A stretch of DNA of 64,000 bases from Halobacillus amylolyticus (GCF_022921115.1 NZ_CP095075.1:2143501-2207500); one strand, 5' to 3'. Counted from the stretch's first letter, positions 38,296 to 48,039 are shown. The notes: generated by a model not told the origin, from the sequence alone. Made by a program: numbers and translations.

Positions 38296-39405
38296 CTATA
38301 TGTTATTTAGTTGATTTTCGACCTTGTCCTTTTTTTCATTCAACGATTCAATCTTATTTTGATTTTTACCCTCGGACCGTTTCTCTTTTTCTATTTGCTC
38401 CTGAAGTTTATTCAACTGTCCTTTAAGCTGTTCATATTGATTGATTTTTTGATTCAACTGATCGCTTTTAGCTTCAGAAGCCATTTTCTTCGCTTCCTCA
38501 ATTTGATCGATTTGCAAATAAGCGAGTCCTTTTTCTTTATAAATTTCTGTAGACATAGGAACATGTTCAACAGCAGTGGCTTTTTTGTAACTTTCTGAGT
38601 GGTACGCCACTTTAAAAGCTCCTAAAGGACTTGGATGCGACTTTTGAAACTTTTCCAATTCCTCCAATCCATGAATTTGCAACACTTGTCCAGCTATTAA
38701 AGAAACATCATCTTTTCCAACTTTTTGTAGAGCTTCTTCATAGTTCTTATTCGCTATGAGAAGGTGGATCAATATCTTTTGTTCAGACTCACTAAGATAT
38801 TCTTGTTCTTTCATACGATTAGCAGCTTTTTCGGTATCGCCATTCAATGCTGTTTCGTATATTCGTTTTACTGCTTTGGCATTCGTCAAATCTTGTTCCA
38901 TTTTGGTCATTGCTTGTGCTTGGCTACTTAATACCATCGTTAACGTAATGGATGCGATTACAGCTATTACAAGTAAACCCGCAAGAGAACTGACAATGAC
39001 CTTTTCTTTCTTTTTAAGTTTTTTCCAGCCTTTTGCTTTTGTCTTATGCTGTTCCAGCTGTTCTTTCATATCAACTCGATAAGAAGGCGGAGCATAAGAT
39101 GTTAATTTTTGCAGAAATGTGTCTTTTTCTGTTTCTTGGTGACGATCTTTCAATGGTAGATTTAAGAGCTTTTGGCATATATGGTTATAAATATTTGTAG
39201 TTTCTTCTGATCCTACTACATACGTGCCATTATAAAGTTTATCTCCTTCTTCATTAAAAATCATAAAATCAAGAGAGACCGGTTCTGCATTTTTCTGTTT
39301 CCATTTTTCATCTAGTTTGTCTGTCTTTTCTACAATTTCTCTGAAGGAATAAGGCTGAAAACTAGTAATCTCTCCAGATAGTTTCGATGTGAACAGCACA
39401 TGCAT
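38296..39405 (-). CDS. bitopic membrane protein of the secretion operon
   Basis: 369 residues: a soluble N-terminal domain (1-130), one membrane helix (VIVSSLAGLLVIAVIASITL, about 140-160), a helical-repeat region (NYEEALQKVG) and a C-terminal coiled coil. The layout faintly recalls EssB/YukC of type VII secretion, but no motif proves it. It precedes the coupling-protein gene by 3 bases. Confidence 0.55.
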   Translation of the reverse strand: MHVLFTSKLSGEITSFQPYSFREIVEKTDKLDEKWKQKNAEPVSLDFMIFNEEGDKLYNGTYVVGSEETTNIYNHICQKLLNLPLKDRHQETEKDTFLQKLTSYAPPSYRVDMKEQLEQHKTKAKGWKKLKKKEKVIVSSLAGLLVIAVIASITLTMVLSSQAQAMTKMEQDLTNAKAVKRIYETALNGDTEKAANRMKEQEYLSESEQKILIHLLIANKNYEEALQKVGKDDVSLIAGQVLQIHGLEELEKFQKSHPSPLGAFKVAYHSESYKKATAVEHVPMSTEIYKEKGLAYLQIDQIEEAKKMASEAKSDQLNQKINQYEQLKGQLNKLQEQIEKEKRSEGKNQNKIESLNEKKDKVENQLNNI

Positions 39406-39420
39406 TTATCCATCACTCCT

Positions 39421-39684
39421 TTAAAAGACCACTTGGCTGTCAATATACTCAGCAATGGCGGTTGCCCCCATAAGCACTACAAGTCCCACGGCTCCACCAA
39501 TAAACCATACAATGGAACTCTGACGACCCCGGACACCTCCCCAAATAAGGTGGTATGCACCAATTCCAAAAGCAATCGCTGCCGAAATAATTCCCAGTAA
39601 TTGCATTGCCGTAAGGATAGACGCCCCTGTAGCTTGAAGGTTACTTATCGCTGACAGAAAAACAAAGTCGGTTAATTTCATCAT
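39421..39684 (-). CDS. VirB2-like small membrane protein
   Basis: 87 residues with two membrane helices around residues 22-48 and 58-80 (LLGIISAAIAFGIGAYHLIW, FIGGAVGLVVLMGATAIAE). Size and position fit the pilin-like VirB2/PrgF component of Gram-positive transfer systems. Confidence 0.6.
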   Translation of the reverse strand: MMKLTDFVFLSAISNLQATGASILTAMQLLGIISAAIAFGIGAYHLIWGGVRGRQSSIVWFIGGAVGLVVLMGATAIAEYIDSQVVF

Positions 39685-39921
39685 TTATTCGCTCCTTTTA
39701 AAGTTTTTATCTTCCTTCTTTTCACTTATCCCTTTGTAATGCAATAAGGATTTCATAACTACATCTTGGTTTTCCTGAATATACTCTTGGTGTTTGCTAT
39801 GCAGCCAATCGTTATAAGAAAGGTCCTGTATGGTTAATAAGGTTTGAACTAAGTCTTTAGATTGCTTTATTTCACGATTCGTAGCTCCCACGGAAATCAC
39901 CCCCTTTAAAGAATTTGACAT
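39685..39921 (-). CDS. small soluble protein of unknown function
   Basis: 78 residues, no recognised domain, no membrane helix. It abuts the next gene with no gap, which supports translation. Confidence 0.5.
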   Translation of the reverse strand: MSNSLKGVISVGATNREIKQSKDLVQTLLTIQDLSYNDWLHSKHQEYIQENQDVVMKSLLHYKGISEKKEDKNFKRSE

Positions 39922-39956
39922 AAAAAAAGAAGCGATCTAATTAAGATCACTTCCTT

Positions 39957-40397
39957 TTAAGATGAAGTTTCATTTATAAATTGATGGATAGCCTGTTTTC
40001 TATCTTTCAGAGTTTCATATTTTTGCTCTCTTAAAGAAATTCGCTCCTGCAGTTTTCCATCTTCATAATAACTAAGTGATTGAAATAGTTCACTCCCTTC
40101 TAACCCTATCTCACTTAATTTTATTTCTCCGTCCAGGATCTTTGGGTTCTGAGCATTTATTTCCTGCACATCGATTTCTTCAATGTTATCTTCAACTAAA
40201 TTTATATATTTTTCTCTTTCCTCTTCCTCTGAAGAATCCGTAACTAATATATAAGCTTCTTCACTATTTTGTATTTTATCTTTCATGTCCTCTGGTGATA
40301 AAGACTCGACTTGGCCAGTGGCTCCTTGAGTTCCGCAGCCTACAAGAATTACGGCCAATAATAATCCAGCCAAACCACCGACCCAATGTCTTTTCAT
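39957..40397 (-). CDS. element-encoded lipoprotein
   Basis: 146 residues with a lipoprotein signal (lipobox LVGC). The mature part (AYILVTDSSEEEEREKYINL, LFQSLSYYEDGKLQERISL) suggests a thioredoxin-like fold without active cysteines. It is the first gene of the secretion operon. Surface lipoproteins at such places can act in exclusion or channel assembly; neither is shown here. Confidence 0.6.
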   Translation of the reverse strand: MKRHWVGGLAGLLLAVILVGCGTQGATGQVESLSPEDMKDKIQNSEEAYILVTDSSEEEEREKYINLVEDNIEEIDVQEINAQNPKILDGEIKLSEIGLEGSELFQSLSYYEDGKLQERISLREQKYETLKDRKQAIHQFINETSS

Positions 40398-40811
40398 CAG
40401 ATCATCCTTTCACAAGTGATTTGTATAACGATTCTAACACCTACTTAAACAAAAAACCACATAATGGAAAGGAATAAAATGAATTTGATTGTTTATGGCT
40501 AGGTACAATCAACCCTATGCAGCGACATCTAATTTATATCATGTACTGCAATGCACATCGTTTCTAGCATATACGAAGAACTTTATGCATCTAGTTCAGA
40601 CTCTCCAGAGCTTCATTGGTACTATCCTCACCAAAAGAGTATAACCATTATTGACGCAACGCTTTTCACAGTCACAAGATGCATTTCACGTAACACGCAC
40701 CGAACGCTTATCGACTGATAGGAAAATCCCGTGACTTTCTTTTCCTAACATAGATATATACTTTTCAATGTTCATAAGTGCTGTTTAAGCACGTATTAAA
40801 ATCGTTATATT
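40398..40811. other. 414-base non-coding gap between replication and transfer modules
   Basis: No credible frame. Contains a small hairpin GTGCT/AGCAC (40778-40792) and uneven base composition. It should contain the promoter of the transfer operon and might include a replication origin; neither is identified. Confidence 0.4.
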
Positions 40812-41039
40812 TTACCTTACGGATTTCAGCTCACTCATAGGATTTTTCCGTTTTGCAATGGTTCTAAAATGTTTGTCCTTCACAGTCCGAATTCGATAAT
40901 AAATCTTAGCTATCTTTTCAGCAGTACCATTTCTATCTATCGCCCAAAGGCCATGAACGTTGTACACTTTTCCTTCAAAAGTTTTTACATTATCTGCTTG
41001 TGATGAAATATCATAAAAAGCGAAACGAGATGTCTTCAT
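40812..41039 (-). CDS. small basic protein of unknown function
   Basis: 75 residues, KVYNVHGLWAIDRNGTAEKI and a basic C-terminus. No recognised domain. It follows the DnaD-like gene by 22 bases in the same direction. Confidence 0.5.
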   Translation of the reverse strand: MKTSRFAFYDISSQADNVKTFEGKVYNVHGLWAIDRNGTAEKIAKIYYRIRTVKDKHFRTIAKRKNPMSELKSVR

Positions 41040-41061
41040 ATAACCACCTCCCTTAGAAAGG

Positions 41062-42081
41062 TCATGGATCTCCTACGACTTTCAAATTTGTTTTGCCTAA
41101 TAAAATGTCTTTAGCTGAGCTTTCACCTTCCCGAATAGCATGAATATCTTCTTCCGAAAGGTCATACCTGTTATGAATCGCTTCAATAATATTCTCCCTG
41201 GATCTTTTTAACTTAATTCCTAACTCAATCGTCCGGGCCGTATCATCAATGGTTGGCTTTTTATTTTCCTGTTGTTTTTGTTCGTTACGGCTTTTAAACC
41301 ATTCAGGTATTACTTCCTGACTTGATGGTTCTTTAGAAGAAAACTCTCGCTTGCGGTGAATTCTATCCCTATGCTCAAACTCTTCAGCTTCAGCTTGCTC
41401 TATGGTCTTAATTCCTTTATTTAGCCAGGACTGAAGAATACTCTTTACGTATCCCCATGTAACCTTATTACGATCCAAAGAACGTTTCATAGCTTCAATA
41501 GTTAATTCATCCCCAATCTCAGCAACCCATCCAGCTATTTCACCAGAAATATGAGGACGTAATACTCCGAAATTGTTTTGGTAAAATTGAACAGCCTCGC
41601 TATTTTGTTCAGATGTAGTTGTAGTAATAAATTCTTTTACATTCTTAACTTCTTTAAGTTCTCGTTCATTCTTGTATGTGTCTTTTTGCTGTCCTTCTGA
41701 TGTCGAGTAGTTGTCATTTTGATGTTTATCTGCTGTTGTTTTGTTGTCGTATTCTTCCCCATTTGATTGATAGAATGCCCAATTTTCAACGGTCACAACG
41801 CTATATTTGTTGGTGGATTTAACCGTGATTACACCGTCTTCTTCTAATGTTTTTATATAATCCCGGACGGTCGATGCATTCATATTCAATTCTGATGCGG
41901 CTTTTTTTCTGCCAAATATAAATTGCCCAGGTTCAAGCTCTACCTTTTGTCTTCCCACTCTGGACTCAGTAGCTTTGTGACTTGATTTGGCTATACAGTA
42001 AATAAAGACCTTTAACATCTTTTCATTTTCAAAAATTTCACTATGGAGGATTTTTCGGTGAAGCTTTATCCACCCCTGCAT
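41062..42081 (-). CDS. DnaD-type replication initiation protein
   Basis: 339 residues. N-terminal winged helix (WIKLHRKILHSEIFENEKML, then NMNASTVRDYIKTLEEDGVI), a linker, and a DnaD/DnaB2 domain at about 160-225 (FYQNNFGVLRPHISGEIAGW, WGYVKSILQSWLNKGI). Phage and ICE homologues help load the replicative helicase, so it likely drives element replication after excision. The last 70 residues are charged. Confidence 0.82.
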   Translation of the reverse strand: MQGWIKLHRKILHSEIFENEKMLKVFIYCIAKSSHKATESRVGRQKVELEPGQFIFGRKKAASELNMNASTVRDYIKTLEEDGVITVKSTNKYSVVTVENWAFYQSNGEEYDNKTTADKHQNDNYSTSEGQQKDTYKNERELKEVKNVKEFITTTTSEQNSEAVQFYQNNFGVLRPHISGEIAGWVAEIGDELTIEAMKRSLDRNKVTWGYVKSILQSWLNKGIKTIEQAEAEEFEHRDRIHRKREFSSKEPSSQEVIPEWFKSRNEQKQQENKKPTIDDTARTIELGIKLKRSRENIIEAIHNRYDLSEEDIHAIREGESSAKDILLGKTNLKVVGDP

Positions 42082-42108
42082 TCTTTCACCTCTCTCCTGG
42101 CCATAACT

Positions 42109-42663
42109 TCACTCATTAATATAGCCTTTTGCTTTTAAGTCAGAATGATGTTTTTTCCAAACCTTTAACCAGTTGATTCCATAATTATCACATAGCGCTG
42201 CTAAATATACTGTTGAGAAATGAACAACATTTGCTAGTGCCTCTGCTGATTTTTGAATACCCTGCAATTCCACATAGCGATCAGTATATAAATTATCTGT
42301 CCACTTAATTTTAGAGATCACTTCTATAGCTTCTTGTAATTCATTCTCTACTATCAATTGCAAAAAATATTTATCATTATTAGCCGCAGGCCCGTTTAAC
42401 CGTGTCAGTCCCCACCCAATATATTCATCAACGGTTTCTAAGGCTAACCATGGATTGTTATATTTTTCAATAAAATATTTGGTTGTAACCGGAGGAATCT
42501 TTCTTTCTCCACTTTCTTGCTTGGAAATATACTCCCTGGATTGAAACATATCGACTGATAACTGTTGCTGTGTCTTATCTTTACTTTTTCTCATTTCCTT
42601 CATGAGCTGCGCTGACTTACTTTTTTTGATTTTGCTCACCTCTTCTAAGTTTATTTGTACCAT
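42109..42663 (-). CDS. XRE-family DNA-binding protein
   Basis: 184 residues: an XRE helix-turn-helix at about 18-65 (KTQQQLSVDMFQSREYISKQ), then a helical C-terminal part with no known domain. It lies in the early operon after the excisionase-like gene. A regulatory role is likely; the target is unknown. Confidence 0.65.
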   Translation of the reverse strand: MVQINLEEVSKIKKSKSAQLMKEMRKSKDKTQQQLSVDMFQSREYISKQESGERKIPPVTTKYFIEKYNNPWLALETVDEYIGWGLTRLNGPAANNDKYFLQLIVENELQEAIEVISKIKWTDNLYTDRYVELQGIQKSAEALANVVHFSTVYLAALCDNYGINWLKVWKKHHSDLKAKGYINE

Positions 42664-42701
42664 TAATCTATAATCATTTGATTTAAGATAGATTTATAGA
42701 A

Positions 42702-43025
42702 TTAAACGACTCCAAATTTTCTTTTGGGAGCTATATGATCGGACACTTCAACATGATCTCTTATCCAACTAATCACAAGGTCTTTTGGATAAAGTGTACG
42801 TCCTCCAACTTTCACTTTTGGAAAGTCTTCACGTTTCAAGACATGAGCATCTAATGACTGAACGCTAACATTGAAAACACATTCAGCTAGACTTGTGCGA
42901 TCCAACAAATATGGCAATTCAGTTTCTTTACTCGCATCTTCTTGTGCTTTTTTGGCAATATCATAGAAAATATCGTACACCTTATTATTAAAATCAGCTT
43001 CTGGCTGCAGCTTGGCTTCAAACAT
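42702..43025 (-). CDS. excisionase-like protein
   Basis: 107 residues. The C-terminal half (SVQSLDAHVLKREDFPKVKV, GGRTLYPKDLVISWIRDHV) fits the winged-helix fold of MerR/Xis-type excisionases. It abuts the preceding HTH gene and is transcribed away from the ImmR-like repressor, the place of xis in ICEBs1-type elements. Confidence 0.6.
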   Translation of the reverse strand: MFEAKLQPEADFNNKVYDIFYDIAKKAQEDASKETELPYLLDRTSLAECVFNVSVQSLDAHVLKREDFPKVKVGGRTLYPKDLVISWIRDHVEVSDHIAPKRKFGVV

Positions 43026-43265
43026 TTACATCATCTCCTTATAAGCTTTTTGTTCCTTTAAGGAACGTTGGTTCTCAAAAAAATTTGTCCATTCGAACTC
43101 TAAGGCAAAAGCTATATCCTTAGCTGTTTCTACTGTAGGATTTTTAACTCCTGATTCAATATGAGTATAATAACTTCTCGATATGTTTGATTTAATAGCT
43201 GTTTGTTCTTGCGTTAAATCCTTTTGAAGTCGAACCTCTTTTAACCACATCCTCAATTTATTCAC
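43026..43265 (-). CDS. small XRE repressor-like protein
   Basis: 79 residues, an XRE helix-turn-helix (DLTQEQTAIKSNISRSYYTH, then IESGVKNPTVETAKDIA) with little else. It is the first gene of the early operon and divergent from the ImmR-like gene, across the operator cluster. A Cro-like role is plausible. Confidence 0.7.
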   Translation of the reverse strand: MNKLRMWLKEVRLQKDLTQEQTAIKSNISRSYYTHIESGVKNPTVETAKDIAFALEFEWTNFFENQRSLKEQKAYKEMM

Positions 43266-43274
43266 CCCCCTAAA

Positions 43275-43391
43275 GTTCCTTCAAGGAACATCTTACATTG
43301 TATTATAAGTTCCTTTAGGTAACATTGTCAACAATATCCATAAAATTCTTTTACACTTTTAGGAACTTTTCTTTAAGTTACTTTGAGAAAC
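43275..43391. promoter_or_regulatory. three operator repeats between the divergent repressor genes
   Basis: A 15-base dyad occurs three times: GTTCCTTCAAGGAAC (43275-43289, perfect around one base), GTTCCTTTAGGTAAC (43309-43323) and GTTACTTTGAGAAAC (43377-43391). They fill the 182-base gap between the XRE gene and the ImmR-like gene. Probably bound by one or both repressors. Confidence 0.7.
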
Positions 43392-43447
43392 ATTTATAAT
43401 GGATGTATAACAGACTATAATCTAGTAAAAAGCATGGGGGTCTTAAT

Positions 43448-43870
43448 ATGAATTTTTCCGATAGGCTGAAAGAATGCCGACAAATAAAAAAAGAGGAAAA
43501 TCCAAATTGGACTCAAGATTATATTGCGAGGAAAATTGGAGTAGCTCGAACAACTTACACAGCTTATGAAAGAGGAACTAAAATTCCTACTTTAGATACT
43601 GTGAACAAGATAGCTGATCTTTTTGATGTATCCACTGATTACCTTTTGGGCCGATCAGATATTTCAGATTATCAAGTGGATAAAAGCAATGAATTTGATT
43701 CTATAAAAGAAGTAAATAAATTGATGGACCAATATGGAATCGAAGATGCTGCTTTTTTCGACTTGGAAAAGTGGAAGTCGATGAGTCCAGAGCAGATAAG
43801 GGAATTGGAAAGTTACTTTCAATATTTAGTGAAGAAATCTAAAGAAATCGAGGATAAAGAAAACAAATAA
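43448..43870 (+). CDS. ImmR-like repressor
   Basis: 140 residues: an XRE helix-turn-helix at 5-65 (WTQDYIARKIGVARTTYTAY, GTKIPTLDTVNKIADLF, DVSTDYLLG) and a C-terminal part like ICEBs1 ImmR. It would keep the early operon silent and be cleaved by the ImmA-like protease. In ICEBs1 immR and immA are adjacent; here the Gabija-type genes separate them by 4.2 kb. Confidence 0.78.
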   Translation: MNFSDRLKECRQIKKEENPNWTQDYIARKIGVARTTYTAYERGTKIPTLDTVNKIADLFDVSTDYLLGRSDISDYQVDKSNEFDSIKEVNKLMDQYGIEDAAFFDLEKWKSMSPEQIRELESYFQYLVKKSKEIEDKENK

Positions 43871-43912
43871 AAGCAGGGAACCTCATTTATAGGAAGTCCC
43901 TACTTTTTTTGT
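43868..43912 (+). terminator. terminator after the ImmR-like gene
   Basis: AGCAGGGA pairs with TCCCTACT around a loop of about 17 bases, followed by a run of seven T. Confidence 0.65.
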
Positions 43913-43961
43913 TTAACACAGGATATTGGATTCTGTTTTCTATTATTAACCTTCCAGAGGT

Positions 43962-45809
43962 TCACGTGCCTTTCACTATATCTACTCCGGCATTATCTAT
44001 CATTTGATAAATTGGAGATATGTTTATTCGTTGCTGACCTCCGAAACGCCCTGAATTAAATGTAATATAGAAATCTTTTTTTGCACGGGATAATGCTACA
44101 AAAAAAGTATAGTCTTCTTCAGTTTTATTCTCTGTATAATTTCTGAATGCATCGTCTTCCAGACCTAAGAAGATAACACATTCAAACTCTAATCCTTTGC
44201 TTTTATGAATAGACATTATAGGTATAGAATTTAGACCTAAAAAGTCATCAAGAGCTTCCTTCCATTTCCCACCTTGACGATTTAAGGAAAGATCTAAAAA
44301 ACTAGATGTTTCGTTAATTACTCTCTCTAAATAGTCACCTTGAAAATATTCTGGAAAATTGTCTTTTAAATGGTCAATTCCAACGAAATTTATAATTTCC
44401 CAAATTAAATCTCTGGTCTGTATCTCACTAAGTATGCTCTCCTTCAATTTTTGTAGGAATTGATGTGCAGAAATTTCTAACTTGTATTCTTCGCTATCAT
44501 ATGCCCCATTAACATATTTTAAAAAACTCAATAAATCTGACCAAGAATCTGGATCTCTTTCATGAATAGCTAATCTCAGACAATTTAATATCAAAGGCAT
44601 ACAATTTTCAGCTAGCAAGTCTTGCCATTTATTTTCAATCCTAGAGTGTATGTTCTTACTATTTAATTCGCTTATAACAGTCTCACTGTACCTGTCTGGT
44701 AACATTCTCACTAATATGCAAATGTCTCTGGGTTGCAAATTTTCACTTTCTAATTTGTAATCAATAAGATTTGCAACGCTCTCAGCTTCATCTATTTCAT
44801 TTTCATAAATAAAGACTTTGCAATCACTATTTTTAGTTTCAGCCTTATATGTGGGGTATTCCGTTTCTGGATTCACACCAAGAATATCTTCAACAATAGA
44901 CGATTGGATATCAATTAATTTTTTAGTTGATCGATGATTCAATATTAATTCATAATTTTCCGAATGGAAATCTTTTCCGAAATATGAGAATGCCTCTGGC
45001 ATTGCTCCAGCCCATCCCATTATTCTTTGTTTAATATCGCCTACCGCTGTAACTTTTACATTAGATCCCTTGAAGCAAGTTTTGAATAAATCGTATTGAA
45101 GTGAAGTAGTATCTTGGAATTCATCTAAAAAAACATGGCTATATGTTTCTTGTAAAGCAAATACTAGTTTTGGGTTTGATCTCATAAGATATTCAGCAAG
45201 TCGTGAAATCATAGGGAAAGTTAATTCTGATTTGGTTTGCTCTTTTATCAAGTAAGACCATATTCGATATTTGTAATAGCTTTCTAGCGAATTCACATCT
45301 TGCTTTAAAAGCGGAAGAGACTCTGATGCATGGTTCATAGCAAAGTCTCTATATGAGATACGTTCCCAAGGATAATTCTCTGGGTTCCCCATACAATCAA
45401 AAAGCTCCCTAACATCTCTTGGATTAATGAATTTGATAATATAATCTGCTGATGGCTTTAAATAATTAGGTAACCCATTTCCAAACCTATCAACAAGGTT
45501 CTTTGCAAATGATTCAAAAGTCTTTGATTCGAATCTAGATGCTAATTCTATACCACACCGTTGTTTTACTCTTTCTTGAAGATTGGTAGCAGAGTCCTTT
45601 TTAAAACTGATGGCCAGGATCTTTTTTGGGTTTCGACATGTGTTTGTTTCAAGTAGATAAGAAGCTCTTTGACCAAGTAATTCTGTTTTTCCAGCTCCTG
45701 GACCAGCTAATACTCTACTATTTTCTTCACACTTAACTATTTCATATGCCTGCTCTTCTAATACAATCCCTTGTTTAGGCTGCCATTCTTCTTTATTAAT
45801 ATAAACCAT
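43962..45809 (-). CDS. gajB: UvrD-like helicase, GajB of a Gabija-type system
   Basis: 615 residues, superfamily 1 helicase: Walker A LAGPGAGKTELLGQRA, DEFQDTT (motif II), LNHRSTKKL (motif IV region), IMSIHKSKGLEFECVIFLG (motif V), and FFVALSRAKKDFYI (motif VI). It follows the OLD-family gene by 8 bases, with its ribosome site AAGGTGA overlapping the OLD stop. An OLD nuclease plus UvrD helicase is the Gabija pair, in which GajB binds the GajA tetramer. It is longer than the founding GajB (about 500 aa). Confidence 0.85.
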   Translation of the reverse strand: MVYINKEEWQPKQGIVLEEQAYEIVKCEENSRVLAGPGAGKTELLGQRASYLLETNTCRNPKKILAISFKKDSATNLQERVKQRCGIELASRFESKTFESFAKNLVDRFGNGLPNYLKPSADYIIKFINPRDVRELFDCMGNPENYPWERISYRDFAMNHASESLPLLKQDVNSLESYYKYRIWSYLIKEQTKSELTFPMISRLAEYLMRSNPKLVFALQETYSHVFLDEFQDTTSLQYDLFKTCFKGSNVKVTAVGDIKQRIMGWAGAMPEAFSYFGKDFHSENYELILNHRSTKKLIDIQSSIVEDILGVNPETEYPTYKAETKNSDCKVFIYENEIDEAESVANLIDYKLESENLQPRDICILVRMLPDRYSETVISELNSKNIHSRIENKWQDLLAENCMPLILNCLRLAIHERDPDSWSDLLSFLKYVNGAYDSEEYKLEISAHQFLQKLKESILSEIQTRDLIWEIINFVGIDHLKDNFPEYFQGDYLERVINETSSFLDLSLNRQGGKWKEALDDFLGLNSIPIMSIHKSKGLEFECVIFLGLEDDAFRNYTENKTEEDYTFFVALSRAKKDFYITFNSGRFGGQQRINISPIYQMIDNAGVDIVKGT

Positions 45810-45817
45810 ATTTTATT

Positions 45818-47857
45818 TCACCTTAACCGTTTCTCTATATCATTTAAAAAACGTGAAAATGATTCTGGTAAGTTATCATTTAACTTTTCCTCATTAACAT
45901 TTTCGAGAGCTTCAATATGTGTGCTAGGTTTACCTCTACCAAGAAAGAAGTAGTCGTACCAAATCATTAGATCAAGTTGTTCTACAGTAAAAGTATCACC
46001 ATCTCCACCATTTTGCTTAAGAGTATTTCTTATACTCTTATTCAATTTCTCTTTATACTTAGTAGACTGTTTGCCCCCATCAAGGCCACGGGGGCCACCA
46101 TTTCGAGGAATGGTTATTTTATATTCATCTATAAACCCTTCTAACATAACAAAGTCGACATCTAGTGGAGCTGAAAAGTACACTCCATAGCCTTCCAAGA
46201 AATCTATCCATGACTCCAAGTTTTTTGTATCTAGTGGCCAATTCCTCATATCTTCGTAAGCCTTATTAGATAAAATTTCACCATTCTCAAGCTCAAGCAA
46301 ATCATCTTTACTTATACCTGTTTCAATTAGTTGATCTAACAAATATTTAATTCTACCCCATCCTCCGCCGTCTCTTTCTCTATCTAAATCTATTAACGTG
46401 ACATAAGGGATTTTTAATTCATATAATAATTTCCAAAAATGATTTACATGTTTACCCCCTAACGGCACTATCGAAATGCCAGAAAAGTCTGACCTTGCAT
46501 TAATTAATTCAAGTAATCTTGGGATAATTATTTCTTCACTGTCACCTTCGCATAATATTACAAGGTTAGAGAAGTAAAGTTCAGGATAGGCTTTTACTGC
46601 ACCTTTTACATATTTGTATTCACTCTCTTTACTTTTACTTGGTAATTCTATTTGTCGAACTACTGAAGCACCATTAGCTTCATCGAGCCTAAAATGCCTT
46701 ATTACCTTTGGGTCAATTCTTTTAATCATTGAAGGTGAGTGAGTCGAGACAGTAACTTGAGCATTGCTTTGATTTGATAACTCTAAAAAACCACTCAATA
46801 TCCTACCTAGTAAATGAGGAGATACATGGTTTTCAGGCTCTTCAAGTGCAACCAATGTAAGACAAGGGGGATCAATTTTAAATATCGGCTCTTCAGAATC
46901 TTTCTGCTTCTCATTTATAGCCAACTTTTCGATCTCTAAAAGAGAATTTACTAATGATAAATAAAATAGGGACTGTAACCCATCACCTAGTTGATCAACT
47001 TTAGTAGAATTCTTTGTTTCACTTGGATCGAAATTAACTTCTACTTTTTTTAAGATCGAATCAAGGTTCGAATGGTTAAAAGATACGCTTGTAGAGCTGT
47101 ATCTTGAATCATTATGATACTTGCTCCATTGTTTGTTTATTATACTTCTTAATGATTTTACACCTTTGACGTCATCAAATAATTCATCAACTGTTTCCAT
47201 TTCTTTTTCAATGTCATCATCTAGACCTTCTGGCCAGTTAATTCCGTTTAATATTCTCCCGAAAATCGTTCCAGATGAATTTTTTAATTGTGTAGATGGT
47301 TTTCTAGACGCCGGTATATAGAACATTTGTATTTGAGACCTCTCACTTTGAGAAACAGGCTTTCTTTTCTCATCATCATATTCAGTATTTAGAGGTGAGA
47401 GAATATATTGTAGTTGTTGCTCGATTATTGGTTCTATAGAATGTTTATCAGATAACGTAGCTTCTAAACGCACTCTTACATAAGGGTTATCCCCTACTTC
47501 GTTGATGCTCATCTGATTAAAGTGAGGTGGAATAGCATCAGAAGTCTCTTGGTTGGTCAGTTCTGGAAAAGATAAAATTGCTTCAATTGAAAGGTAGTCT
47601 TTTTGTTCTTCTTCATTTAATGGTTGGTGAAAGTCATGTTCCTCAACAAGTCTTTCCTTTCTATAAGGACTGAATAGTTTCAGTAAAGCATTATTAGTTG
47701 CAGTTTTTCCCGTACTATTAGCACCTATAAATAATGTTAAATTGTTAAGGTTAATCTCAATAGGGGACTCTTTCCTGCCTTGATTTTCCTTTATGGAACC
47801 AAAAGATCTAAAGTTTTTTATAAGTAGCTTTGATATGTAAATGGTTACACCCTCCAT
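45818..47857 (-). CDS. gajA: OLD-family ATPase-Toprim nuclease, GajA of a Gabija-type system
   Basis: 679 residues: an SMC/ABC-type ATPase with Walker A FIGANSTGKTATNNALLK, a signature-like LGDGLQSLFYLSLVNSLL, Walker B LTLVALEEPENHVSPHLL, and the H-loop QVTVSTHSPSMI, followed by a Toprim nuclease (VILCEGDSEEIIIPRLLELI and VTLIDLDRERDGG). GajA nicks DNA when nucleotide levels fall during phage attack. The founding GajA is about 580 aa. The ATG at 47857 lacks a clear ribosome site; GGAGGGTG inside the frame sits 5 bases before an ATT (47842) that would give IYISKLLIKNFRSF, the usual family start. Confidence 0.87.
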   Translation of the reverse strand: MEGVTIYISKLLIKNFRSFGSIKENQGRKESPIEINLNNLTLFIGANSTGKTATNNALLKLFSPYRKERLVEEHDFHQPLNEEEQKDYLSIEAILSFPELTNQETSDAIPPHFNQMSINEVGDNPYVRVRLEATLSDKHSIEPIIEQQLQYILSPLNTEYDDEKRKPVSQSERSQIQMFYIPASRKPSTQLKNSSGTIFGRILNGINWPEGLDDDIEKEMETVDELFDDVKGVKSLRSIINKQWSKYHNDSRYSSTSVSFNHSNLDSILKKVEVNFDPSETKNSTKVDQLGDGLQSLFYLSLVNSLLEIEKLAINEKQKDSEEPIFKIDPPCLTLVALEEPENHVSPHLLGRILSGFLELSNQSNAQVTVSTHSPSMIKRIDPKVIRHFRLDEANGASVVRQIELPSKSKESEYKYVKGAVKAYPELYFSNLVILCEGDSEEIIIPRLLELINARSDFSGISIVPLGGKHVNHFWKLLYELKIPYVTLIDLDRERDGGGWGRIKYLLDQLIETGISKDDLLELENGEILSNKAYEDMRNWPLDTKNLESWIDFLEGYGVYFSAPLDVDFVMLEGFIDEYKITIPRNGGPRGLDGGKQSTKYKEKLNKSIRNTLKQNGGDGDTFTVEQLDLMIWYDYFFLGRGKPSTHIEALENVNEEKLNDNLPESFSRFLNDIEKRLR

Positions 47858-48039
47858 TTTCTTTTAAAATCTTTATATGTGAATCTTCTACACTCAACCC
47901 TTGAATCCCTCCATATTTAGACAATTTTTGCGGAGAATCGAGTAGGAGGGAGGGGACTATTCACTCGTCCTCTCATCCCCAATCGTATGTATCTTCCTAT
48001 ATAGCCCTCCACACTAAATCCAAAATTTGTTATTATACA

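Noticed and set aside
38296..39405. EssB/YukC type VII secretion component
   Set aside because: Only topology agrees; no WXG100, EccC or other type VII genes are present, and the context is type IV secretion.
45818..47857. PARIS or retron-Eco8-type OLD system
   Set aside because: The adjacent partner is a UvrD-like helicase, not AriB or a reverse transcriptase, so Gabija fits best.
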